Assembly: GCF_003634585.1 (NCBI RefSeq)
Contig: NZ_RBLG01000001.1
Coordinates: forward strand, 992,001-1,056,000
DNA: 64,000 bases
Direction: 5' to 3'
Origin: Gillisia mitskevichiae
Lineage (GTDB): Bacteria > Bacteroidota > Bacteroidia > Flavobacteriales > Flavobacteriaceae
Shown: one piece after another, positions 26,667 to 34,985 of the stretch
Numbering within the stretch: position 1 is the stretch's first letter
Layout: each line of letters opens with the position of its first letter
Position numbers and translations under genes: made by a program
Notes under the pieces: generated by a model
What the model was told of the DNA's origin: nothing
What the model saw: only the letters and a program-made list of their open reading frames with translations
The model's database searches: none

Positions 26667-28769
26667 ATGAAGTATTTTGGATTTCTGCTGCTTTATTTTA
26701 TATCCTACAATGCATTTCCGCAAGACGGATTTTCTGAATTTGAAACTTATCCATCTTTTTCTAATTGTTCAGAAGTAGATTTTAATGCAGAGGAAACATG
26801 TTTTAAAAATACCTTGATGCAATTGTTTACCGATAATTTTCAATTGCCTGCAAAGGTTTCGGAAGAGAATTATAAAGGAGAAGCTATAGTTCTTTTTGAA
26901 GTTACTAAAGAAGGAAAGTTCAAAGTTCTTTATATAGATGCTATCTATTCAGAATTAAAAGAGGAGATTCAACGAGTTTTTGAAGAACTTCCTATTATCT
27001 CCCCAGCCACTTATAATGGCAATCCAACTTATGCCCAGTTTAGATTTCCTTTAAAGATCCCTTTAGGATATACCAAAATGTTGTCTCCTTCCGCCGAAGC
27101 AATTACCACAACAGAAAATAGATCTGTTCAAAAGAAAAAGTCACTTACAGAATATGATAGTATAGTTTCTGAGCCATTTATTAGCAAAATAAATTCTAGT
27201 AATTTGTTTGTGCCGCTTTCTCATGAGCGCTACAATAGGTTTGATGCGGAGATGAATAGGGTTGGAAATAATAGTCACACTGCCACTAAGCCTTATATCT
27301 ACAATGAAGTTTCTAAATATTACGATTTTGATGCCGAATTTAAGCAAGGCAAAGCTCGTAAAGCCTGGGTAGGTAGAAAGATATGGGATGAGCACTTAGT
27401 AACTTTTCAGGGAGAGAATTATTGGTTTACTGGAGATGTAGTTGTAGATCTACAAGTAGGAAAGGATTTTCAGAGTGATGTTGCATTTACCTATAATAAT
27501 ACCCGAGGTGCTATTTTTCAGGGAGGATTGGGGAAGAATTTTAATTTCTACACAGTGGTTTTTGAAAGTCAAGGTCGCTTTGCCGATTATTTTAATAGAT
27601 ATGCAGAGAGTATTGATCCATTTGGTGGAAACCCAGCGATTATTCCGGGGAGAGGGATTGCAAAGGAATTTTTAGAAGATGGATATGATTTTCCTGTAGC
27701 TGAAGGTTATTTGTCTTATAAAGTTTCAGACTTCTTTAATGTGCAGTTTGGTCATGGAAAGAATTTTATTGGCGATGGTTATCGGTCGTTGTTAATGAGT
27801 GATATTGCTAGTCCGTATCCATTTTTAAAATTTAACACCAGTTTTTGGAAACTTAAATATACCAATACATTTATGTCTTTGCGTGATGTGCGGGAAGAAG
27901 TGTCTGCGGAAGGTTCTTATAGAACTAAATATATGGCAAATCATTACTTGAGTTTGAATCTTACTAAAAGATTTAATCTTGGTTTATTCGAATCTGTGAT
28001 CTGGCAAAATGATAATGGGCGCGGTTTCGATGTTAATTATTTGAATCCGGTGATTTTTTATAGATCCATAGAGTTTTCTACTGGCGCTAGAGGGGGAAAT
28101 GCAATTATTGGGCTCACAGGAAAGTATAAGTGGAATGATCAGATCAATCTTTATGGACAGTGGGTGATCGATGAATTTTCTACAGAAAAGATCTTTGGCG
28201 GCAATCAAAGCTGGAAGAATAAATTAGGCTACCAGTTAGGCGTTAAATACTTTGATGCTTTTAATGTGCCAGATCTTTATTTACAAGCTGAATACAATCA
28301 AGTTAGACCTTATACGTATTCTCATAATTCTGTTGTATTAAATTACGGACATAACAATCAATCTCTTGCGCACTTGTGGGGCTCTAATTTTAGGGAGATT
28401 ATAGGGATTGCTAGATATAGAAAAGACAGGATATTTGGTAGTGCTAAAGTGATCTATGGGAAACGTGGTTTCGATTTCGATGATGGAAGTGATGATAGGT
28501 ATTATGGCGGTAATATTTACCGAAGTGAACGGGATCGTGCTTTTGAGGATGGTGTAAAAATTGGGCAAGGAAATACTACCAACACTTTCTTTTCTGAAGT
28601 AGAAGCAGGGTATATTATTAATCCGGTGACCAATCTAAAACTATTTGGAAGTCTTATTTATAGAAATTTTAATCCGCAGGTAAATACCGACCTTATTTCA
28701 AAAGAGAGTACAGTTTGGTTAAATGTGGGAATTAGAACAGATATATTTAATTGGTATTACGAATATTAA
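26667..28769 (+). CDS. remB: RemB-like gliding-associated outer-membrane protein
   Basis: A 700-residue secreted protein with a signal peptide ending near residue 18 (YNAFPQ|DG). Residues ~25-135 form a TonB-C-like module with a Cys pair (SNCSEVDFNAEETC) and strand pattern VLFEVTKEGKFKVLYI. After a linker, residues ~190-700 look like an outer-membrane beta-barrel with alternating aromatic strands and a C-terminal NWYYEY. The overall plan and the YNRFDAEMNR region resemble the proteins called RemB in flavobacterial gliding studies. The symbol is by recognition only and needs checking. The barrel half alone could also be taken for a Wzi-like capsule protein. Confidence 0.6.
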   Translation: MKYFGFLLLYFISYNAFPQDGFSEFETYPSFSNCSEVDFNAEETCFKNTLMQLFTDNFQLPAKVSEENYKGEAIVLFEVTKEGKFKVLYIDAIYSELKEEIQRVFEELPIISPATYNGNPTYAQFRFPLKIPLGYTKMLSPSAEAITTTENRSVQKKKSLTEYDSIVSEPFISKINSSNLFVPLSHERYNRFDAEMNRVGNNSHTATKPYIYNEVSKYYDFDAEFKQGKARKAWVGRKIWDEHLVTFQGENYWFTGDVVVDLQVGKDFQSDVAFTYNNTRGAIFQGGLGKNFNFYTVVFESQGRFADYFNRYAESIDPFGGNPAIIPGRGIAKEFLEDGYDFPVAEGYLSYKVSDFFNVQFGHGKNFIGDGYRSLLMSDIASPYPFLKFNTSFWKLKYTNTFMSLRDVREEVSAEGSYRTKYMANHYLSLNLTKRFNLGLFESVIWQNDNGRGFDVNYLNPVIFYRSIEFSTGARGGNAIIGLTGKYKWNDQINLYGQWVIDEFSTEKIFGGNQSWKNKLGYQLGVKYFDAFNVPDLYLQAEYNQVRPYTYSHNSVVLNYGHNNQSLAHLWGSNFREIIGIARYRKDRIFGSAKVIYGKRGFDFDDGSDDRYYGGNIYRSERDRAFEDGVKIGQGNTTNTFFSEVEAGYIINPVTNLKLFGSLIYRNFNPQVNTDLISKESTVWLNVGIRTDIFNWYYEY

Positions 28770-28946
28770 CAGTTATTGCATTCTCTTATTAAAAACGAAC
28801 TTATTAAGTTAGTTTATTTCAATAACAATGAGAGATTATGATAAATACTGATTAAAGATAGGGCTCCTTGTCTAAAAAGCTCATTGGTCTATAAATCTAT
28901 ATTTTTTTGAGTAGGTAATCTTCTGAAAATTAACTTTTTCACATTC

Positions 28947-28976
28947 TTGTTAAAACACAATTAAGAAGTATCTTTG
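28947..28976 (+). promoter_or_regulatory. Promoter for the ctaB-cytochrome oxidase assembly operon
   Basis: TTG at 28947-28949 and TATCTTTG at 28969-28976 with 19 bases between them match the consensus exactly. The 221-base gap 28770-28990 otherwise holds nothing recognisable. Confidence 0.55.
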
Positions 28977-28990
28977 CGCCAAATATTAAA

Positions 28991-29902
28991 TTGCTTTTTT
29001 TGAGTAATACAAGCGTACATACCCCTTCTATATCAGTACTTTCAGATTTTAAAGAGATCACTAAAATGCGATTGGCAATTAGTGTGGTTTTTTCATCTGT
29101 GGCGGGATATTTTTTGGGAGCAGAAGTGGTGAATTTTGTTACCGTTTTATTATTGGCAATTGGTGGATATTGCATGGTAGGCGCTTCTAATGCTTACAAT
29201 CAAATTATAGAGCGAGATCTTGATGTTTTGATGGATCGCACAAAGAATAGACCAATCCCTGCGGGGAGAATGTCTGTAAACACTGCATTTATTATTGCAA
29301 GCAGTCTTACCGTTATTGGTTTGATAGTTCTGTATATAATTAACCCTAAAACAGCTATGTTTGGGGCAATTAGCATCTTTCTGTATGTTAGTGTTTATAC
29401 TCCACTTAAAACTAGAACTCCTTTATCTGTATTTGTTGGAGCCTTTCCTGGAGCTATTCCTTTTATGTTAGGTTGGGTTGCAGCAACTAATGAGTTTAGT
29501 ATAGAGCCTGGAACGCTATTCATGATCCAGTTCTTTTGGCAATTCCCTCACTTTTGGGCTATTGGTTGGTGGTTGTTTGATGATTATAAAAAAGGTGGGT
29601 TTTTTATGTTGCCTACAGGAAAAAGAGATAAAGGGACGGCTATTCAAGTCATCTTGTATACAGTTTGGACAATTTTGGTATCCTTAATCCCAGTTTTTGG
29701 GGTTACAGGAAGACTCTTCCTTACTCCTTATGCAGGGGCTATTATTTTAGTGCTTGGTTTAGGTATGTTGTATTATGCATTCAAATTATATAAGAATCGT
29801 GATGCGATCTCAGCTAAAAAATTAATGTTTGCTAGTGTGTCCTATATCACACTTTTGCAAATTGTTTATGTATTGGATAAATTTTTAAGAGAATGGATAT
29901 AA
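28991..29902 (+). CDS. ctaB: Protoheme IX farnesyltransferase (heme O synthase)
   Basis: A 303-residue UbiA-family prenyltransferase making heme O from heme B, the precursor of the heme A in the oxidase. The first prenyl-diphosphate motif is seen in NQIIERDLDVLMDRTKNRP (about 68-87) and about eight membrane helices are present. The start is uncertain: TTG at 28991 or TTG at 29000. Neither is an ATG, and the first ATG lies inside the conserved region. It overlaps the next gene by ten bases and heads a respiratory block that continues to 34150. Confidence 0.92.
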   Translation: MLFLSNTSVHTPSISVLSDFKEITKMRLAISVVFSSVAGYFLGAEVVNFVTVLLLAIGGYCMVGASNAYNQIIERDLDVLMDRTKNRPIPAGRMSVNTAFIIASSLTVIGLIVLYIINPKTAMFGAISIFLYVSVYTPLKTRTPLSVFVGAFPGAIPFMLGWVAATNEFSIEPGTLFMIQFFWQFPHFWAIGWWLFDDYKKGGFFMLPTGKRDKGTAIQVILYTVWTILVSLIPVFGVTGRLFLTPYAGAIILVLGLGMLYYAFKLYKNRDAISAKKLMFASVSYITLLQIVYVLDKFLREWI

Positions 29903-30474
29903 CACAAGAGACCCGTAGTTACAAAATTGGCAGAGCCAAAAAAATGATGCTATGGTTTGGTATTGCAAGTATGGTAATGATGTTTGCAGGAATAACCAGT
30001 GCCTATGTGGTAAGTAAGAATAGACCAGACTGGATTTCCGATTTTGAATTACCAGAGACCTTATATTGGAGCACCCTGGTTATTATTATTAGTAGTATCA
30101 CATTTATGCTTGCTAAGAGAGCTATTTTAAAGGAAAGTCGGTCACAAGCTACTGTGATGTTATTAACTACATTGGCTTTGGGAATATTATTTGTGGATCT
30201 ACAATTCCGAAGTTTTTCAGAAATTATAGCATCAGGTTATTATTTTACAGGAAGTGAGAGCACAATTACTACTTCCTTTATTTATGTAGTTGTTTTATTG
30301 CATCTTGCCCACCTTACGGCAGGCTTAATAGTACTTTTGGTTGTAATTTATAACCATTTTAAACAACGATACAAAAAGGGTCAAATGCTTGGAATTGAGC
30401 TAGGTGTCACCTTTTGGCACTTCTTGGATGCGCTCTGGGTTTACCTGTTTGTATTTTTATATTTCTTTAGATAA
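29893..30474 (+). CDS. Cytochrome oxidase subunit III-type protein (short)
   Basis: A 193-residue member of the heme-copper oxidase subunit III family with five helices, ending in the conserved FWHFLDALWVYLFVFLYFF. It overlaps ctaB. A second, longer subunit III gene follows 45 bases later, so the pair probably arose by duplication and both may enter one oxidase. The N-terminus lacks the first two helices of classical seven-helix subunit III. Confidence 0.88.
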   Translation: MDITQETRSYKIGRAKKMMLWFGIASMVMMFAGITSAYVVSKNRPDWISDFELPETLYWSTLVIIISSITFMLAKRAILKESRSQATVMLLTTLALGILFVDLQFRSFSEIIASGYYFTGSESTITTSFIYVVVLLHLAHLTAGLIVLLVVIYNHFKQRYKKGQMLGIELGVTFWHFLDALWVYLFVFLYFFR

Positions 30475-30519
30475 TAAATTTGCGTATTTTTGCCCATCAT
30501 ATAAAATCAAATTCTTCAT

Positions 30520-31500
30520 ATGGAAGCTACTGTTATTAGAACAGGCACCGAAGGTAAAACCTGGGGCGGTGGAAATGAGCCATTAAAGGCTAGTTACGGT
30601 AAAATGATGATGTGGTTCTTCATCGTTTCTGATGCACTTACATTTTCAGGATTCTTAGCTGCTTACGGTTTTTCAAGATTTAAATTCATAGATTCTTGGC
30701 CTATTGCCGATGAAGTGTTTAATCACTTCCCGTTTTTGCATGGAGTAGACGCTCCTATGTATTATGTAGCGTTTATGACGTTCATTCTTATTTTCTCTTC
30801 TGTAACTATGGTACTGGCAGTAGATGCTGGTCATCATATGAAGAAAGGTAAGGTGACCTTGTATATGTTTCTAACCATTATTGGAGGAGCCATCTTCGTA
30901 GGTTCACAAGCATGGGAATGGAAGAATTTTATTAAAGGTGAATATGGAGCAGTAACTACTAACGGAGGAAACATTCTTCAGTTCGTAGATGCAGATGGGA
31001 AACGTGTTGCTATCGCAGATTTTGTGGCAGAATTACCTGTTACTAGAGTAGCTAATCAGAGAAATAATGGGATTTGGTTTACAGAAAATGAAACTGTATC
31101 TGAATATACTATTGAAGAAGTAAAAGCTGGTTTTGCTGCAAATGAAAACATTTTAGTTAGAACTAAAATATTCGATGAGAATGGCGAAAAAACGATACTT
31201 TCTAGAGAGGAATCTATTAGTAAACTAAACGCTGAAGCTATTGGCGTGGTTCAAGGAGCTAATCTTACAGAGAATGAATACGGCCCACCCTTATTTGCAG
31301 ATTTCTTCTTCTTTATAACTGGTTTCCACGGATTCCACGTTTTATCTGGAGTTATAATTAATATCATCATCTTTTTCAATGTGATCTTAGGGACATACGA
31401 GAGAAGAGGAAGTTATGAAATGGTAGAAAAGGTTGGTTTATACTGGCACTTTGTAGATTTAGTTTGGGTATTTGTATTTACATTCTTTTACCTGGTTTAA
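30520..31500 (+). CDS. ctaE: Cytochrome oxidase subunit III (with long periplasmic insertion)
   Basis: A 326-residue subunit III. The helices are conventional, but about 100 residues between the EWKNFIKGEYG segment (~131-141) and the ENEYGPPLFADFFFFITGFHGFHV core (~248-272) form a soluble insertion. The C-terminal YWHFVDLVWVFVFTFFYLV is the family signature. A TATTTTTG box at 30485 upstream could be an internal promoter, though no -33 box is at the right distance. It works with CoxA/CoxB encoded near the start of the window. Confidence 0.9.
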   Translation: MEATVIRTGTEGKTWGGGNEPLKASYGKMMMWFFIVSDALTFSGFLAAYGFSRFKFIDSWPIADEVFNHFPFLHGVDAPMYYVAFMTFILIFSSVTMVLAVDAGHHMKKGKVTLYMFLTIIGGAIFVGSQAWEWKNFIKGEYGAVTTNGGNILQFVDADGKRVAIADFVAELPVTRVANQRNNGIWFTENETVSEYTIEEVKAGFAANENILVRTKIFDENGEKTILSREESISKLNAEAIGVVQGANLTENEYGPPLFADFFFFITGFHGFHVLSGVIINIIIFFNVILGTYERRGSYEMVEKVGLYWHFVDLVWVFVFTFFYLV

Positions 31501-31517
31501 TTCTGAAATAAATAAAA

Positions 31518-31880
31518 ATGGCACATAGTACTACACATCACCACGAGTCTAATACCAAAAGAATTTGGTTTGTTTTTGCCCTACTTTCTGTAGTTACAAT
31601 AGTAGAGGTAATCTTAGGGATCATTAAACCTGATTTCCTTGTAGACACAACGTTCCTTGCAATGAAGTTGCTTAACTGGATCTTCATTATACTTACTATT
31701 TATAAAGCATATTATATTGCGTGGGCATTTATGCATTTAGAAGGAGAATCTAAAGGCCTTCGTAGAGCTGTTGTTTGGTCATCGATCTTTTTAATAAGTT
31801 ATTTGATGTTCATTTTATTAACAGAAGGAGATTATATCTTCGATGTTTATAAGAACGGTCAGGTAGCCTGGGATTTTTAA
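31518..31880 (+). CDS. Cytochrome oxidase subunit IV-type protein
   Basis: A 120-residue protein of the CyoD/COX4-like small membrane subunit family with three helices (about 17-37, 48-72, 84-104). The N-terminus is His-rich (MAHSTTHHHESNTKR). Such subunits stabilise the CuB site during assembly in related oxidases. It closes the first part of the block and is followed by a strong terminator. Confidence 0.82.
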   Translation: MAHSTTHHHESNTKRIWFVFALLSVVTIVEVILGIIKPDFLVDTTFLAMKLLNWIFIILTIYKAYYIAWAFMHLEGESKGLRRAVVWSSIFLISYLMFILLTEGDYIFDVYKNGQVAWDF

Positions 31881-31907
31881 TATTCTACTATAAGTTAAAA
31901 GCATAAG

Positions 31908-31937
31908 AAAAGACGGTTATTTAAAACCGTCTTTTTA
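31908..31937 (+). terminator. Intrinsic terminator after subunit IV
   Basis: AAAAGACGGTT pairs with AACCGTCTTTTT around a short AT loop, followed by T's. A TACTTTTG box at 31936-31943 abuts it and could start the next transcript, although no TTG -33 box is present. Confidence 0.8.
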
Positions 31938-31965
31938 CTTTTGTAACCCGTAACAACACGGCTTT

Positions 31966-32610
31966 ATGAAGAAATTTTTAATACTCGGCGTTTTATTCTT
32001 ATTACCTATAGTTGCCTATTTATTCTTTTCTTCTGGAATAAATAATTTTGCTAAACTACCTGTACTTACAGAGCAAGTAAAAGATATACGAGATCTAGAG
32101 AATAATAGAGATTCAATTGTAAGCTTTCAAAATAAAATTAGCATAGTTGCTTTCTTTGGCAATGATCTGGCTGCGTTAAAAGGAAACACATTTAATCTGG
32201 ATAAAAAAATTCTAGAGAAGTTCTATAAATTTGATGATTTTCAATTTGTGATCATTCTTCCAAATCAAGCTAAGTTGCAATCACAACAATTTGTATCGGA
32301 GTTTAACAACATCACTAATTCCAATTATTGGAGTTTTGTGTATGCAGAGCCAAGTGAGATCAAAGATGTTTTTAAAAGCTTTAAAACAAATTTAGAATTA
32401 GATTCTAACCTGCAAACTCCATACGTTTTTATAATAGATAAAGATTCTAATTTAAGGGGGAGAGATGATGATGAAGATGGACTGCTTTATGGTTACGATT
32501 CTAGATCTGTTTCAGAATTAGGTAATAAGATGAATGATGATATTAAAGTGATCTTAGCAGAATACAGATTGGCTTTAAAGAAATATAATTCCACAATAAA
32601 TAAGAAGTAA
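31966..32610 (+). CDS. SCO-like thioredoxin-fold protein lacking cysteines
   Basis: A 214-residue protein with one N-terminal membrane anchor (about 3-22). The body looks like a SCO/thioredoxin-fold domain, with SIVAFFGNDLAALKG where SCO proteins have the CxxxC loop and YVFIIDKDSNLRGRDDD late in the domain. It contains no cysteine at all, so it cannot bind copper or do disulfide chemistry in the SCO manner. It ends where the canonical SCO gene begins (stop and start overlap by one base). It could be a structural partner or assembly scaffold. The family assignment is an inference. Confidence 0.65.
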   Translation: MKKFLILGVLFLLPIVAYLFFSSGINNFAKLPVLTEQVKDIRDLENNRDSIVSFQNKISIVAFFGNDLAALKGNTFNLDKKILEKFYKFDDFQFVIILPNQAKLQSQQFVSEFNNITNSNYWSFVYAEPSEIKDVFKSFKTNLELDSNLQTPYVFIIDKDSNLRGRDDDEDGLLYGYDSRSVSELGNKMNDDIKVILAEYRLALKKYNSTINKK

Positions 32611-33335
32611 TGAACAACAAATCTTATATAGGGATATCCTTAGTAATATTAATTTTTGGTATCATCTTTATACCAAAGATCATAGATAGGATCACTAATG
32701 ACGAAGTTGTGAAAAATGACCGTTTGAATATAGGTAAAGGTCTTACAAATTCAGATGAACTTTCTTATATAGAATTATATGGGGAAAATAAAAAAGTTCC
32801 GGATTTTAAGTTTGTGAACCAAAATGGTGATACTATCTCTAATAATGATTATTTGGGAAAAGTATATATAGTAGAATTTTTCTTCACAACCTGTCCATCT
32901 ATTTGTCCGATTATGAACAAGAATTTGGTAGAGGTTGAAAATGAGTTAGGGGAGAATAAAGATTTTGGAATTGTTTCTATTACTATAGATCCAAATCATG
33001 ATACTCCAAAGGTGCTTAAAGAATATGCCGAAAATTATGAAATTGATAATCCTAATTGGAATTTTTTAACCGGAGATAAAGAAGCTATTTATTCATTGGC
33101 AAATAAAGGTTTTGGGATCTTTGCTAATACAGATAGTACAGTTCCTGGAGGATTTGCCCATTCTGGTTTATTCGCATTGGTAGATAGAGAAGGTTATGTG
33201 CGTTCCCGCTTAGATAAATTTGGAAATCCAATTATCTATTATAAAGGATCTATAGAACGTGGAGCTTCTGTTCTAGAAGGAGAGGAAGAACCACAAATAG
33301 ATATTTTAATAGAAGATCTTAAAAAACTATTATAA
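32610..33335 (+). CDS. SCO1/SenC-family copper chaperone for cytochrome oxidase
   Basis: A 241-residue membrane-anchored SCO protein that delivers copper to the CuA site of subunit II. The anchor is at about residues 6-22. The copper motif TTCPSICP (Cys95, Cys99) and the distal His184 in GGFAHSG are present, and so is the ITIDPNHDTP block. It is 1 base from DUF420 downstream and overlaps the cysteine-free paralogue upstream, suggesting a tightly coupled assembly cassette. Confidence 0.93.
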   Translation: MNNKSYIGISLVILIFGIIFIPKIIDRITNDEVVKNDRLNIGKGLTNSDELSYIELYGENKKVPDFKFVNQNGDTISNNDYLGKVYIVEFFFTTCPSICPIMNKNLVEVENELGENKDFGIVSITIDPNHDTPKVLKEYAENYEIDNPNWNFLTGDKEAIYSLANKGFGIFANTDSTVPGGFAHSGLFALVDREGYVRSRLDKFGNPIIYYKGSIERGASVLEGEEEPQIDILIEDLKKLL

Positions 33336-33869
33336 ATGGTAAATAATAAAACAGATAAAATTGCGGTTCCTATAATAATAGCCCTTTCAATACTTATCCC
33401 TATTGTAGTTATTATTTTAATGTATTTACCAGAACGCTATAATATTTTTGGAACCCAATCTGGTACATTTCCTTTTTTTCATGCTGTTCTTAACGGAAGT
33501 ACTGCATTGTTGCTTACTGTTGGGTATTTTCTAATGAGCATTAAAGAATACAAATGGCACAGAAATATTATGATCATGGCATTTGTGCTATCATCTGTTT
33601 TTTTAGTGAGTTATGTGATCTCCAAGATCAGTAACGAGCCAGTTCCTTATGGAGGAGAAGGAATACTACGTTATCTCTATTTCTTTATTCTTATAACTCA
33701 TATTATACTTTCTGCAATTATAGTTCCTCTAGTATTGTTTACTATGTATCGTGGGTTGTCTGGGCAATATAATAAACACGCAAAAATTGCACGTTGGACA
33801 TTTCCAATCTGGTTGTATGTTTCAGTAACCGGAGTTTTGGTGTATGTTTTTATGTGGCCGTACTATTAA
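33336..33869 (+). CDS. DUF420 family membrane protein
   Basis: A 177-residue protein with five helices and the DUF420 pattern, with histidines in HAVLNGSTA, WHRNIM and THIILS lying in membrane segments. Family members sit in oxidase gene clusters in many bacteria and are suspected heme or copper assembly factors. It begins one base after the SCO stop. Confidence 0.82.
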   Translation: MVNNKTDKIAVPIIIALSILIPIVVIILMYLPERYNIFGTQSGTFPFFHAVLNGSTALLLTVGYFLMSIKEYKWHRNIMIMAFVLSSVFLVSYVISKISNEPVPYGGEGILRYLYFFILITHIILSAIIVPLVLFTMYRGLSGQYNKHAKIARWTFPIWLYVSVTGVLVYVFMWPYY

Positions 33870-33922
33870 TTTTTATAAATTTATAGTGGTGAATTTTCTG
33901 AATTAATTCTGAATAAGTTGAA

Positions 33923-34150
33923 ATGAAAATTAAGTCGATTATCCTATTATTTTTATTTACTATGATGCCAATTTTGGCGGAAGCACAATGTGCAATGTGT
34001 AGGGCAGTATTGGAAAGTGAAGGCTCTGAAGCTACAGCGAAAGGGATAAATGATGGAATTGTATATTTAATGATCTTCCCATATGTGCTTATTGGAGGTA
34101 TAGGTTTTTTCATTTATAGATCTCTTCGGAATAAAAAAACTACCGACTAA
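33923..34150 (+). CDS. Small CxxC membrane protein in the oxidase cluster
   Basis: A 75-residue protein with a signal-like N-terminus (residues 1-21), a CAMC motif immediately after it (QCAMC, about 23-26), and one C-terminal helix (about 46-67). It should sit in the membrane with the CxxC near the periplasmic face. I do not recognise a named family. The position at the end of the SCO-DUF420 cluster suggests copper or thiol work in oxidase assembly. Confidence 0.7.
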   Translation: MKIKSIILLFLFTMMPILAEAQCAMCRAVLESEGSEATAKGINDGIVYLMIFPYVLIGGIGFFIYRSLRNKKTTD

Positions 34151-34283
34151 CCTCTTAATGTTCAGTTAAAATTTAACAGTTTCATAACAAATAGTACTGT
34201 AACAATTTTAACTAGTTTTGGTCTAATGCTTATACCTGAGTATGGAACCTTAGTCTAGATCGGGTATTTCTAACTTTAGGAGT

Positions 34284-34985
34284 ATGATCGAAATTAAAAA
34301 TTTGCACAAATCTTATAAAATGGGGAGTAATTCTCTTCATGTTCTCAAGGGAATTAATTTCAGTGTGGCAGAAGGAGAATTAGTCTCAATTATGGGTTCT
34401 TCCGGTTCTGGTAAATCTACACTTCTAAATATTCTTGGGATGCTGGATGAAGCAGATTCTGGCACCTATACACTAGATGGTCTTCCTATTAAAAATCTAA
34501 ATGAAAAGATCGCGGCTCAATACCGCAATAAATTTTTGGGTTTTATATTTCAATCTTTCAATCTCATCTCTTATAAAAATGCGTTAGATAATGTGGCTTT
34601 GCCATTGTATTATCAAGGTATAAAACATAAAGAGCGGGTAGATATCGCTATGAGCTATCTGGAAAAAGTTGGTTTAGCAGATTGGGCAGGACACCTTCCA
34701 AACGAACTTTCTGGAGGACAGAAACAGCGGGTTGCCATTGCACGAGCATTGGCATCTAATCCAAAAGTCTTATTAGCAGATGAACCTACCGGAGCTTTAG
34801 ATACCAAAACTTCTTATGAAGTGATGGATTTGATCCAAGGAATAAATGATGAAGGAAGAACAATCCTAATTGTTACTCATGAGCACGATATTGCAGAAAT
34901 GACAAAAAGAATTGTGAACTTAAAGGATGGAGTAATAATAGACGATTCTAAAGTGAACCAAGTAAGAGCATTAAGTAATGTTTGA
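34284..34985 (+). CDS. ABC transporter ATP-binding protein (MacB/LolD type)
   Basis: A 233-residue ATPase. Walker A is GSSGSGKST (38-46), the signature is LSGGQ (142-146), and Walker B is VLLADEPTGALD (162-173 region). It belongs to the MacB/LolD/FtsE class that powers MacB-fold permeases, not classical importers. Its stop overlaps the start of the first permease by 8 bases. It opens a six-gene export cassette reaching 41307. Confidence 0.93.
   Translation: MIEIKNLHKSYKMGSNSLHVLKGINFSVAEGELVSIMGSSGSGKSTLLNILGMLDEADSGTYTLDGLPIKNLNEKIAAQYRNKFLGFIFQSFNLISYKNALDNVALPLYYQGIKHKERVDIAMSYLEKVGLADWAGHLPNELSGGQKQRVAIARALASNPKVLLADEPTGALDTKTSYEVMDLIQGINDEGRTILIVTHEHDIAEMTKRIVNLKDGVIIDDSKVNQVRALSNV

Noticed and set aside
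28770-28946. Possible small RNA in the gap before ctaB
   Set aside because: No hairpin with a T run or clear promoter for such a transcript could be seen in this part; only the ctaB promoter further on is supported.
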